A stretch of 64,000 bases of DNA from UBA1926 sp002337215. Its GTDB lineage: Bacteria; Planctomycetota; Phycisphaerae; Phycisphaerales; UBA1924. The stretch is taken from contig CAXBAF010000003.1 in assembly GCA_963973795.1 (NCBI GenBank), positions 1-64,000 on the forward strand. Direction: 5' to 3'. This document shows positions 8,468-16,873 of the stretch, piece after piece. How positions within the stretch are numbered: position 1 is the stretch's first letter; the number at the start of each line of letters is the position of its first letter. Under the pieces are notes generated by a model that was not told the DNA's origin, did no database searches, and was given only the letters and a program-made list of their open reading frames with translations. The position numbers and the translations under genes are program-made.

Positions 8468-9961
8468 ATGACTCACAGACCGATTCTGCTCCTGGCTTTT
8501 CTCGCGACGGCGCTCTGTACGGCGCTATCAACTGCGCAGCCGATGAACGCCGTCCTGATCGTTGCAGACGATTTCGGCTGGGCCGACATCGGTGCGAACA
8601 ACCCGAACTGCTTCTACGAGACGCCGAACCTGGATCGGCTCGCGGCGAGTGGCGTGAACTTCACGCGCGGCTACGCGGCGGCTCCCGTGTGCAGCCCGAC
8701 ACGGGTGAGCATCATGTCGGGCGTCAGCCCCGCGCTCGACGCGGCGACCGAATGGTTCGGCGAAGGCCCTTCCCGCAGCGAGCGGTTCCTGAGCGCGGAT
8801 CGGATCAATCACCTGCCGACCGCCCGGCCCACGATCGCCGAGTATCACCGCGCCGCGGGCTACGAGACGTTCTTTGCCGGCAAGTGGCACCTGGGCGGGC
8901 ACGAGCGGCACCTCCCGCAGAACCGGGGATTCGACGTCAACATCGCGGGGTGCGACAAGGGCAACCCGGGCTGGAAGGGCGGGTACTTCGCACCGTACGC
9001 GGACTTCATCGGGCTCGACGCGCCCGAGGGCGAGCACCTCCCCGCTCGGCTCACGGACGAGACCATCGACTGGATCCGTTCCCGGGATGGCGAACAACCC
9101 TTCCTCGCGGTGCTCAGTTATTACTCGGTGCACACGCCGCTGCAAGGACGCGAGGATCTGGTCGAGAAGTACCGCAAGAGGGCGGCGGCGATGGGGCTCG
9201 ATCAGGACGATCGGTACACCGACGAGGAGCAGATCTGGCCCGGCAACACCGCACGCAAGGTCCGCATCCGGCAGGACAACGCCGTGTACGCCGCGATGGT
9301 CGAGGCGATGGACGAGCACATCGGGCGTTTGCTCGATTCGATCGACGACGCCGGGCTCCGCGAGAACACGATCGTGATGTTCGTCTCCGACAACGGTGGT
9401 TTGAGCACGTCCGAGGGGTCACCGACATCCAACGTGCCCCTGCGCGGCGGGAAAGGCTGGCTCTACGAGGGCGGGATCCGTGTGCCCTTCATGATGCGTT
9501 GGCCTGGCGTAACCGAGGCCGGCACGACGGTCGGGACCGCCGTGCACACGAGCGACATCGTGCCGACGATCCTCGACGCGACCGGCGCCGGCACCCATCT
9601 CCGCGACGGGCGGTTTCCCCCCTCCCGCCTCGAAGGCGTATCGCTCCGCCGCGTTGTTTCGGCTGAGCCCCTCGACCGTGCGCTCGCGTTCCACTACCCG
9701 CACTACGGCAACCAGGGCGGGTTTCCGGGAGGCGTGCTGATGCGCGGCGACATGAAGTACATCCTGCGCTACGAGGACGGCAAAGAGCAGCTCTTCGATC
9801 TCGGTGCCGACCTGGGCGAGCAGAACGATCTCGCGGAGGCGCGGTCCGAGACGGTCGACCAGATGCGCCGTGAGCTGCTCGGCTGGCTCGATCGCCACCA
9901 CGCCCGGTTCCTGACCGCGAAGCCGGGTGGGCTGAACCCGTGGCAGCCCGCGGTTGATTGA
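8468..9961 (+). CDS. Secreted sulfatase (formylglycine type)
   Basis: 497 residues. The signal peptide is about 1-23 (ILLLAFLATALCTALSTAQ). The alkaline-phosphatase-fold sulfatase domain begins with the metal-binding VADDFGWADIG (about 33-43). The C-x-P-x-R maturation motif, CSPTR, places the residue to be oxidised to formylglycine at Cys75. Further family landmarks are GKWHLGG near 139, the metal/His region SDNGG near 310, and a C-terminal FDLGADLGEQNDLA segment. It should hydrolyse sulfate esters from a polysaccharide in the periplasm or outside. It shares the phrase 'NRGFDVNIAG' with the third sulfatase of the window. The next gene starts 21 bases on, so the two are an operon. The sulfatase subfamily and substrate cannot be fixed here. 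Confidence 0.92.
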   Translation: MTHRPILLLAFLATALCTALSTAQPMNAVLIVADDFGWADIGANNPNCFYETPNLDRLAASGVNFTRGYAAAPVCSPTRVSIMSGVSPALDAATEWFGEGPSRSERFLSADRINHLPTARPTIAEYHRAAGYETFFAGKWHLGGHERHLPQNRGFDVNIAGCDKGNPGWKGGYFAPYADFIGLDAPEGEHLPARLTDETIDWIRSRDGEQPFLAVLSYYSVHTPLQGREDLVEKYRKRAAAMGLDQDDRYTDEEQIWPGNTARKVRIRQDNAVYAAMVEAMDEHIGRLLDSIDDAGLRENTIVMFVSDNGGLSTSEGSPTSNVPLRGGKGWLYEGGIRVPFMMRWPGVTEAGTTVGTAVHTSDIVPTILDATGAGTHLRDGRFPPSRLEGVSLRRVVSAEPLDRALAFHYPHYGNQGGFPGGVLMRGDMKYILRYEDGKEQLFDLGADLGEQNDLAEARSETVDQMRRELLGWLDRHHARFLTAKPGGLNPWQPAVD

Positions 9962-9982
9962 AAGTCCGAACGGAGCCTCTCC

Positions 9983-11434
9983 ATGAAGCGATCTGTCGTT
10001 GTCAGCGTGTCAGTTCTCAGCGGCGTGTTGGGTCAAGCAGCGCACGCGCAGCCCGATGTTGCCGATCTCTTTGCCGACGGGATGGTGATCCAGGCGGACC
10101 GCGACGCGCCGGTCTGGGGATGGGCCGAGCCGGGTTCGCGTGTCGAGGTCTCCGGCTCATGGGGAGAGTCGCGGGAGACAACCGCCACCGATGCCGGCAC
10201 GTGGCAGGTCGAACTGCCGACCCCCCCGCCCGGTGGGCCGTTCGAGATGACGTTCTCCGACCCGTCCGGCTCGCGCACGATCGGCGATGTGCTGTCGGGC
10301 GAGGTCTGGATCGCGAGCGGCCAATCGAACATGCACATGCGCGTGCGGTACCTGAGGCCGCAGTACAGGGGCGTGATCGGCAGGCGGGACGCGATCGCGA
10401 CCTCCGACGACCCCATGCTGCGGGTGCTCGATGTCCAGGAGCGGGTCTCGGCGACGCCCTTGCGTGAGACCAACGGCACGTGGACGAAGGCGTCGCCCGA
10501 GTCCACCGGCGATTTCAGCGCGGTCGCGTACTTCTTCGGCAGGGCGCTGCGCGAGCGTCTGGGCGTCCCCGTGGGTGTCATCACGACGGACTGGGGCGGC
10601 ACACGGGCCGAGGCGTGGACCCCCCTCGACGATCTCGCGCCCTTCCCGGGGGTCGCGGACGACGTCGCCGCGGTCCGCGCGATGGCGGACGCAAACGAGA
10701 CCGGCGACAAGGCGCCGGCCGGCCTGAATCACAACTCTCCCGCCGCGCTCTACCACGGCATGATCGCCCCGCTCGGGAACTTCGCCGCCCGGGGCTTCGT
10801 CTGGTACCAGGGCGAATCGAACCGGCAGAACGCGAACGAGTACGCGGAGCTCTTCCCGACGATGATCGGCGCGTGGCGGCGCGACACCGCGAACCCCGAT
10901 GCGAGCTTCCTGTACGTGCAGATCGCGCCGTTCCGATACGGCAAGGAGACCGACGACCGGACGGCGTGGGTCCGTGAATCGCAGCGGCGTTCCCTCCGCG
11001 TACCCAACACCGCGATGGTGGTCACCGCGGACATCGGCGAGCCCCGCGATATCCATCCGCGCCAGAAACGCGCGGTCGGCGACAGGCTCGCGCTCGCCTC
11101 GCTCGCGCTGACCTACGGGGTCGAAGATGATTCAGCGCTCTGCCCCGTGCCGCGCGGCGCACGCCGATCGGGCGAGGGCGTCGCCGTCGCGTTCGAGCAC
11201 ACGGGAGGCGGCTTGGTGAGCACCCAGGTCTCTCCGACGGGGTTCGAGTTCCGCACTGCGGACGGTGCGTGGCACGCCGCCACTGCGGAGATCAGCGTTG
11301 ACCGGGTGATGCTGCAGGGGCCGGGCATCCGCGACGCGACCGAGGTCCGGTACCTGTGGTCGCCCTACCACGTCGGCACGCTCTTCGATACGCGGTCGCT
11401 GCCGGCGTCCCCGTTCGTGCTCCCGATCGAGTAA
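9983..11434 (+). CDS. Sialate O-acetylesterase-like SGNH hydrolase
   Basis: 483 residues with a signal peptide (about 1-25, ending AHAQ). Residues about 28-105 form a beta-rich N-terminal domain (FADGMVIQADRDAPVWGWAEPG), normal for bacterial 9-O-acetylesterase-like proteins. The SGNH hydrolase domain has block I ASGQSNM near 112-118 with the nucleophile Ser, FVWYQGESN near 272-280, and RDIHPRQKRAVGDRLA near 352-367 with the Asp/His pair. Such enzymes remove O-acetyl groups from carbohydrates. Next to a sulfatase, the target is more likely an acetylated polysaccharide than sialic acid. It converges on the GH2 gene with only four bases between the stops. Confidence 0.88.
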   Translation: MKRSVVVSVSVLSGVLGQAAHAQPDVADLFADGMVIQADRDAPVWGWAEPGSRVEVSGSWGESRETTATDAGTWQVELPTPPPGGPFEMTFSDPSGSRTIGDVLSGEVWIASGQSNMHMRVRYLRPQYRGVIGRRDAIATSDDPMLRVLDVQERVSATPLRETNGTWTKASPESTGDFSAVAYFFGRALRERLGVPVGVITTDWGGTRAEAWTPLDDLAPFPGVADDVAAVRAMADANETGDKAPAGLNHNSPAALYHGMIAPLGNFAARGFVWYQGESNRQNANEYAELFPTMIGAWRRDTANPDASFLYVQIAPFRYGKETDDRTAWVRESQRRSLRVPNTAMVVTADIGEPRDIHPRQKRAVGDRLALASLALTYGVEDDSALCPVPRGARRSGEGVAVAFEHTGGGLVSTQVSPTGFEFRTADGAWHAATAEISVDRVMLQGPGIRDATEVRYLWSPYHVGTLFDTRSLPASPFVLPIE

Positions 11435-11438
11435 CCGG

Positions 11439-14400
11439 TCAGTCTTCCGCGAACCTGACCTCGATCTCCGCTGCCGAGGCGAAGGCGCCCCCGTTTGCCG
11501 ATGACTTCGCCACCAGGCGGACAAAGCGGACTTCCGTCGGTTCCCAAGACACCCGCTTCGTCTCCTTGGAGTTGGCCCACGCGCCCTCCGCGATGGTGCG
11601 CCAGTTGTAGCCGGCGTCGCTGACTTCAACGGCCCACTCTCCGATCCGTCCGTTGCTCATGTCCTGACGTGGTGTGTAGACCAGCCCGCTGACCCGGCGC
11701 GTGTTCCCGAGGTCGATGCGGAGCGTGTGAGGCGGGCTGGTGAGGTCCTTGCCCCAGGGCGTGTGCCAGAACGTGTCGGCCGAACCGTCGATGGCTTTGC
11801 TCACGCCGTACCCCCTCGCGGAACTGCTCGCGGTGACGAGCACACCGGCGGCCTGCATCGCGGAGGGCTCACGGAACGCACGGCGGAGTTCCCAGAGCGG
11901 GATCTCATCGGTCGGCGCGAACGCATCGCTCGCGGCGTACCGCAGCAGGCTCGAACGGAGTTGCCTCGTCGCGGGGCGATTCTCAAGATTGTCGTGCAAG
12001 TCGATCGAGCAGACCAGCAGCCGACCGGGCGGCGTGTCGGCTTCGAATGGGACAAGGCACTCGAACGCGAGCGAGAGCCCGCGCGCCCGATACCAGTCGT
12101 CCACGGCCCGCACGATCGGCTCGACGGGTGTCGCGGTGAACCCCATCGGCATCGGCTTCGAGTCCGACATCACGTCCCACCATTGCCAGTCTTGGTGTGT
12201 CTCGGTCGGGAACCCGTCCAGGGCGGGATGATCATCATCGATCAGCAGCCCGACGACGTGCTCGCGCTGCGAGGAGAACGTGACGCGGTTCCAGAAGATC
12301 GGGCGGAATGTCCCGAACGTGTCGCCCTCGACGCGCTCGGGATCGACGAACAGCGCGACCCGGCCGCCCGATCGCAGGCGATCGATCGCCGCCTCGTTAA
12401 GAGCGCGGGCGATATGCACCGCGTCAGCGTTGGGCTCGGTCGGCAGTTCGCGGGGATACACCCAGATCCGCCAGGAGTTCTCGATGGGAGAACTCGAGCG
12501 AGAATCCGCGAGCGAGGCCCGGAGTTCCGCCGAGATCGGCGCACTGATCGAAGCAGACGCGGAACTGAGATCGACGCTGATCGCTCCGACGGACGCAACG
12601 CCTCGCTCCCGCTGCGAGACATCGAACTGTCCCGACGCGAGCACGTCCCCATCGTCGGTGGCGAGTTCATACGTGCACACAGACTCGATCGGCCCGGGCC
12701 CGTAGTGCGCGAGGTCGATCGTTGCTTCGAAGGTTTCGTCGGTGTGCCAGATGAACGAGTCCATCCGCGACAGCAGCACGGTCGGCCCGGCGAAGCGACG
12801 GTATTGCTCGGCGGTGATGTACGGCTTCGGCTTCCAGAACGCGTCCACGACGCCGACCGGGGCGACACCCTGGCCCGTGAAGTCCTGGAGCCCCAGCAAC
12901 TGGAACCCGCCCAGCCCAGGCGTCCGCAGCGCCGCCTCGATCTCGGCCTTGTACAGCAAGGTCTGGAACGCGCCGGTTGCCCCGACGAACGCATCGGTGA
13001 GGTGATCGATGCCGCCCCGCACCGCCATGTCCTCCATGGCGCTGTGGTAGTCGGCACGCAGGAAGCCCTTGAAATCCTCGGCGTGCTCCGGGTCGGGGGT
13101 CGCGGTCCACTGGCCGATCTCGTGCGAGATGATGGGCCGATCGAACCGCTCCACGAACGCCCGGTAGTCGAGGTCGTTCCGAGGCGGGTCGGCGAGCCGG
13201 AGCCCCGGGTAGAGCTGGAGGCGGATGTCCTGCGGGATGTGGTACTCGCTCGCTTCGGCGGTCGGCCAGCCCGCCGCGACCGAGTAGAGCCGGCGCGGGT
13301 CACGCTCGCGCCACCTCATCACCAGCGGCTCGACCTTGTCCGAACCCGTCCAGAGTCGCTCCCCGTTGCCCCACATCTCGTTGCCGACGCACAGGAACGC
13401 GAACGACGGGTGGTTGCCGTACGCGCGGAGCATCCGGTCGCCCTCGGCCATCAGCCAATCCTCGAGCCCGTTTCCGTCGTCGAGCGAAGGCCAGGTCGAG
13501 ACCTCGGGCTGGAGGTACACACCGAGACGATCCGCCGCGACGAACGCGGCCTTCGGCGGGCACCACGAATGGAATCGGATGTGGTTGAGGCCGAACGCTT
13601 TGACGGTCCCGAAGATCTCGAGCCACGATTCGACATCGGTAGGCGGATAGCCGGTGTCCGGGAAGATCGCGCAGTCGAGCGCGCCCCGCATGAGCGTGGG
13701 CTCGCCGTTGACCAGGAACCGCGTGCCGTCGGTGGTGATCTCTCGGAGGCCGAACGTCGTCGAGACATCGTCTCGCTGCTCGCCGGCGTCATCGATCAGA
13801 CCCGCCCGCAGGGTGTAGACCGCCGGGTTGAACTCATCCCAATGCTGCACAGCCTCGGGGAGTGACCAGGTGAAGGCAAACCCGCCGTGATCGCCCGTGC
13901 GTTCGGCCGATCGCATGTCAAAGCCGGACGTTGCGACCACCCTTCCTTCACTGTCGATGACATCGAGTGTGAGTGAGCCGCGCTCGAAGACCCGTTCACC
14001 GCTCACCCGCGAGTCAACTCGGATCGATCTGCCAGCAACATCCGGCGTGACGCGGACCGGATCCAGCGACCATACCCGGTCGAACGCCTCGATCGTGAGA
14101 TCGCCGACGATGCCGTTCCAGTTCGACTGCGTCTGGTCGGAGATCGCGTGCGCGTCCCGACCGATCGGCTGGATCATGCGGTTGTCCACGCGGATGACAA
14201 CCCGGTGCGCGCCGGGGGTCAGCCCCTCGCCGATCACGTACCGGTGCGGGACACCGATCCCATCGCGGCTGCCGATCTCGAAGCCATCGATCCACACGGT
14301 CGTCTGCCAGTGGGGGCGCTCGAGCGTGAGCTCAATCGATCGGTCGTTCCAGCCCCGTGGGATCTCGATGTCGCGTGCGTACCAGGCCGCGCCCACGTAG

Positions 14401-14759
14401 TGCCGGTCCGGCGTGAGAAAGAACGGAGAGATGAACGGCTCGCCCCGCGTGTAGAGCACGTACCGCTCATCGCGCAGCAGGCCGGAGCCAATCCCCGACG
14501 ACCAGCTCGTCTCCAGCGATGGCTCTGCGCCGAACCCCTGCTCCTGCAGCGAGCCCGGGAGCGCGACCGTGTCAGGGAACCCGTCGCCTCCGGACCAGTC
14601 GCCCGCGAGGCCCTCGTCGTCGGGGTCAAGCTGGAACTCCCACCGCCCTGCGAGATCGATCGTCGGCCGGGCGGCAGCAACACCCAGCGATCCGACAACC
14701 GTCGAAAGCACCAAGACAACCGCGCGCGAGAAGAGGCGTGAGCAATATCGTGAATGCAT
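11439..14759 (-). CDS. Secreted glycoside hydrolase family 2 enzyme with discoidin (F5/8 type C) domain
   Basis: The start at 14759 (MHSRYCSRLF) gives a good signal peptide and 1106 residues; the frame is open further upstream, but that part runs into the divergent promoter. Domain order: GH2 sugar-binding jelly roll (about 30-230), Ig-like domain (about 230-340), TIM barrel with acid/base Glu461 in VGNEMWG and nucleophile Glu547 in ISHEIGQW, extra C-terminal domains including the phrase THQDWQWWD, and a discoidin domain in the last ~150 residues (FRFVR-type ending with AAEIEVRF). It is probably a beta-galactosidase or related exo-enzyme acting outside the cytoplasm. A close relative lies at 22045-25335, with both catalytic Glu at identical numbers. 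Divergent from the second sulfatase. Confidence 0.9.
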   Translation of the reverse strand: MHSRYCSRLFSRAVVLVLSTVVGSLGVAAARPTIDLAGRWEFQLDPDDEGLAGDWSGGDGFPDTVALPGSLQEQGFGAEPSLETSWSSGIGSGLLRDERYVLYTRGEPFISPFFLTPDRHYVGAAWYARDIEIPRGWNDRSIELTLERPHWQTTVWIDGFEIGSRDGIGVPHRYVIGEGLTPGAHRVVIRVDNRMIQPIGRDAHAISDQTQSNWNGIVGDLTIEAFDRVWSLDPVRVTPDVAGRSIRVDSRVSGERVFERGSLTLDVIDSEGRVVATSGFDMRSAERTGDHGGFAFTWSLPEAVQHWDEFNPAVYTLRAGLIDDAGEQRDDVSTTFGLREITTDGTRFLVNGEPTLMRGALDCAIFPDTGYPPTDVESWLEIFGTVKAFGLNHIRFHSWCPPKAAFVAADRLGVYLQPEVSTWPSLDDGNGLEDWLMAEGDRMLRAYGNHPSFAFLCVGNEMWGNGERLWTGSDKVEPLVMRWRERDPRRLYSVAAGWPTAEASEYHIPQDIRLQLYPGLRLADPPRNDLDYRAFVERFDRPIISHEIGQWTATPDPEHAEDFKGFLRADYHSAMEDMAVRGGIDHLTDAFVGATGAFQTLLYKAEIEAALRTPGLGGFQLLGLQDFTGQGVAPVGVVDAFWKPKPYITAEQYRRFAGPTVLLSRMDSFIWHTDETFEATIDLAHYGPGPIESVCTYELATDDGDVLASGQFDVSQRERGVASVGAISVDLSSASASISAPISAELRASLADSRSSSPIENSWRIWVYPRELPTEPNADAVHIARALNEAAIDRLRSGGRVALFVDPERVEGDTFGTFRPIFWNRVTFSSQREHVVGLLIDDDHPALDGFPTETHQDWQWWDVMSDSKPMPMGFTATPVEPIVRAVDDWYRARGLSLAFECLVPFEADTPPGRLLVCSIDLHDNLENRPATRQLRSSLLRYAASDAFAPTDEIPLWELRRAFREPSAMQAAGVLVTASSSARGYGVSKAIDGSADTFWHTPWGKDLTSPPHTLRIDLGNTRRVSGLVYTPRQDMSNGRIGEWAVEVSDAGYNWRTIAEGAWANSKETKRVSWEPTEVRFVRLVAKSSANGGAFASAAEIEVRFAED

Positions 14760-14856
14760 CAGAGGCTCCGGGAAACACGCCATACGCGAGTCTGCACCGA
14801 GTCTTTCGCACGATGCGGTCGCTTGCGTTTTCCAAGCGCGAGTGTACTCTCCGGCG

Positions 14857-16845
14857 ATGCTCACAAACCGCGCCGCGCCCCGCGCAGCCCATCAAACCCG
14901 CGCTCTGTGCACGTTTGCGTGCGCGCGTTTCGTCACCGCGTTGCTCGTCTTGCTCACCGTGTCGCTCGGGCGAGCGCAAACGACGCGGGACCGCCCCAAT
15001 TTTCTCCTCATCACCTGCGAGGACATGGGCCCCGATCTCGGCTGCTACGGCGCTCACGACGCGAAGACACCGAGGCTCGACGCGCTCGGGGGCGAGGGCG
15101 TGCGCTACACCGCGGCGTACGCGAATGCGCCCGTGTGCTCACCGGCCCGCACCGCCCTGCTCTTCGGCACGTACCAGACCTCGCTCGGATCGAGCAACCA
15201 CCGATCGTCGCCGGCGCTCGAACCGGATGCACGAGGCTTTGCGGGACTGCTCCGCGACGCGGGTTACCACTGCACCAACGGCCCGAAGATGGATACCAAC
15301 GCCGAGGGGCCATGGCGGATCGAACGCCGAACCTACGAGGGAAACACAGGGTGGTGGGACCCGGCGCGTGGCGGCCGCCCATTCCTGGCTGTCCGCAACC
15401 TTGAGGTCACCCACCAATCGCGAACGAGCGTCTGGTCGCGAGACGAGTACGAGCGCCGCGTGCTCGCGCAGCTCCGCGCAGGCGAGATCCATCGGCCCGA
15501 GGACGTCGTCGTCCCGCCCTATTACCCCGACACGCCCGCCGTTCGATACGAGCTCGCCCGCTACGCCAACTGCGTCACGCTCATGGACCGCCAGGCCGGC
15601 GAGATCCTTGATCGGCTCGAGCGGGACGGCCTCGCCGACGACACCATCGTGATGTTCTTTTCCGACCACGGCGCCGGGCACTCCTACCACAAGTGCCACG
15701 GGTTCGATCGCGGTGCCCGGGTCCCGCTCATCGTCCGAGCCCCCGAGAAATGGGCCCACATGCTCGATGGCGATCCCGGCAGCACGAACGACCGTGTCGT
15801 CTCGTTCATCGATATCGGCCCGACCATCCTCCATGCTGCGGGGATCGCGGTCCCCGAGTCCATGCACGGCAAGCCCTTCCTCGGCCCGCGTGCGCGCACG
15901 GATCGGCACACCTACGCGTTCTCGGCCCGCGATCGTCTGGGCGAGGACCACGATCACATCCGCACGGTCATGGACGGTCGGTTCGCGTACGTGCGAGCAT
16001 TCCTGCCTCATCGCCCTCACTTCGTCCGGTTCGGCTACAGCTTCCCCTCGGCTATCTATCAGGAACTCGTGCGATGCGACGAGACCGGCCGGTTGGAGGG
16101 GGCGGCCGCGGCGATGTTCGACGAGTCCCGACCCGCCGAAGCCCTGTTCGATCTCGCCAGCGACCCGCACGAGACCCGTAACCTGGCGGGCGATCCGGAA
16201 CACGCTTCCCGGCTGAACGCGATGCGGGACGCGCTCCGTGCGCATCTGCGCGAGTCGCGCGATCTCGGCCTCATCCCCGAGGCAATCCTCGAGGACCGCG
16301 CCGCGGGCGAGCCCAGGCCGAGGCTCGCCGCAGATCCGGACCGTCTGCCGCTCGACCGCGTGCACGACACGGCCATGCTCGTCGGCATGGGGCCGGACGT
16401 GCTCGATCGACAGCTCGCGGCTATGGAGGACGGGCACGAGGCCGTGCGCTACTGGGCGTTCGCGGGGCTGCGTTGCCAAGACCCGGCGAACGCACGCGTG
16501 CGCGCTGCGCTGCTCGGGGGTCTCGACGATCCCTCCGAGAGCGTGCGCACGATGGCGGCCGGCGGGTGCCTGCACGCAGGCATCGAACCCGATCGGGCCG
16601 AGTCAACCCTGATGACGCTCCTCGAGACCACGGACTCGTACGACGCGTTCTCCGAGGCCGCCCGCGCCGCGCAGCTCGCGGGCTCCACCGACGATCGGTT
16701 CCTGCGTGCGCTCGACGCCGCGAACGATCGCTGGAAGAACTACGAGCCGAGTCAGATCGCATCCTCGGTGCGCCGCGTGCGCACGGGCGAGGAGCGACCC
16801 GCCGAAAAGGGGTTTGGGGTCACGCCGCGGCAACCCCGCGATTGA
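14857..16845 (+). CDS. Secreted sulfatase with C-terminal HEAT-like extension
   Basis: The ATG at 14857 gives 662 residues with a signal peptide (about 1-42, ending SLGRAQ). Upstream open sequence overlaps the divergent GH2 gene and was rejected. The sulfatase domain opens with the metal-binding TCEDMGPDLG near 52; the formylglycine site is Cys94 in CSPARTALLFG, and FFSDHGAGHSYHKCHGFDRG lies near 268-287. Residues about 500-660 form a helical region (EAVRYWAFAGLRCQDPANA, PSESVRTMAAGGCLHAG) resembling HEAT repeats, which are uncommon on sulfatases. Together with the GH2 gene across a 97-base divergent promoter region it suggests joint control. Converges with the DUF5107 gene 28 bases beyond its stop. 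Confidence 0.9.
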   Translation: MLTNRAAPRAAHQTRALCTFACARFVTALLVLLTVSLGRAQTTRDRPNFLLITCEDMGPDLGCYGAHDAKTPRLDALGGEGVRYTAAYANAPVCSPARTALLFGTYQTSLGSSNHRSSPALEPDARGFAGLLRDAGYHCTNGPKMDTNAEGPWRIERRTYEGNTGWWDPARGGRPFLAVRNLEVTHQSRTSVWSRDEYERRVLAQLRAGEIHRPEDVVVPPYYPDTPAVRYELARYANCVTLMDRQAGEILDRLERDGLADDTIVMFFSDHGAGHSYHKCHGFDRGARVPLIVRAPEKWAHMLDGDPGSTNDRVVSFIDIGPTILHAAGIAVPESMHGKPFLGPRARTDRHTYAFSARDRLGEDHDHIRTVMDGRFAYVRAFLPHRPHFVRFGYSFPSAIYQELVRCDETGRLEGAAAAMFDESRPAEALFDLASDPHETRNLAGDPEHASRLNAMRDALRAHLRESRDLGLIPEAILEDRAAGEPRPRLAADPDRLPLDRVHDTAMLVGMGPDVLDRQLAAMEDGHEAVRYWAFAGLRCQDPANARVRAALLGGLDDPSESVRTMAAGGCLHAGIEPDRAESTLMTLLETTDSYDAFSEAARAAQLAGSTDDRFLRALDAANDRWKNYEPSQIASSVRRVRTGEERPAEKGFGVTPRQPRD

Positions 16846-16873
16846 TCTCAACAGACAAGCTCGACGGCCGATC

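Noticed and set aside
11727..13865. 712-codon plus-strand frame opposite the first GH2 gene
   Set aside because: Low-complexity Arg/Asp/Glu/His composition, no motif, lies wholly inside the GH2 gene on the other strand.
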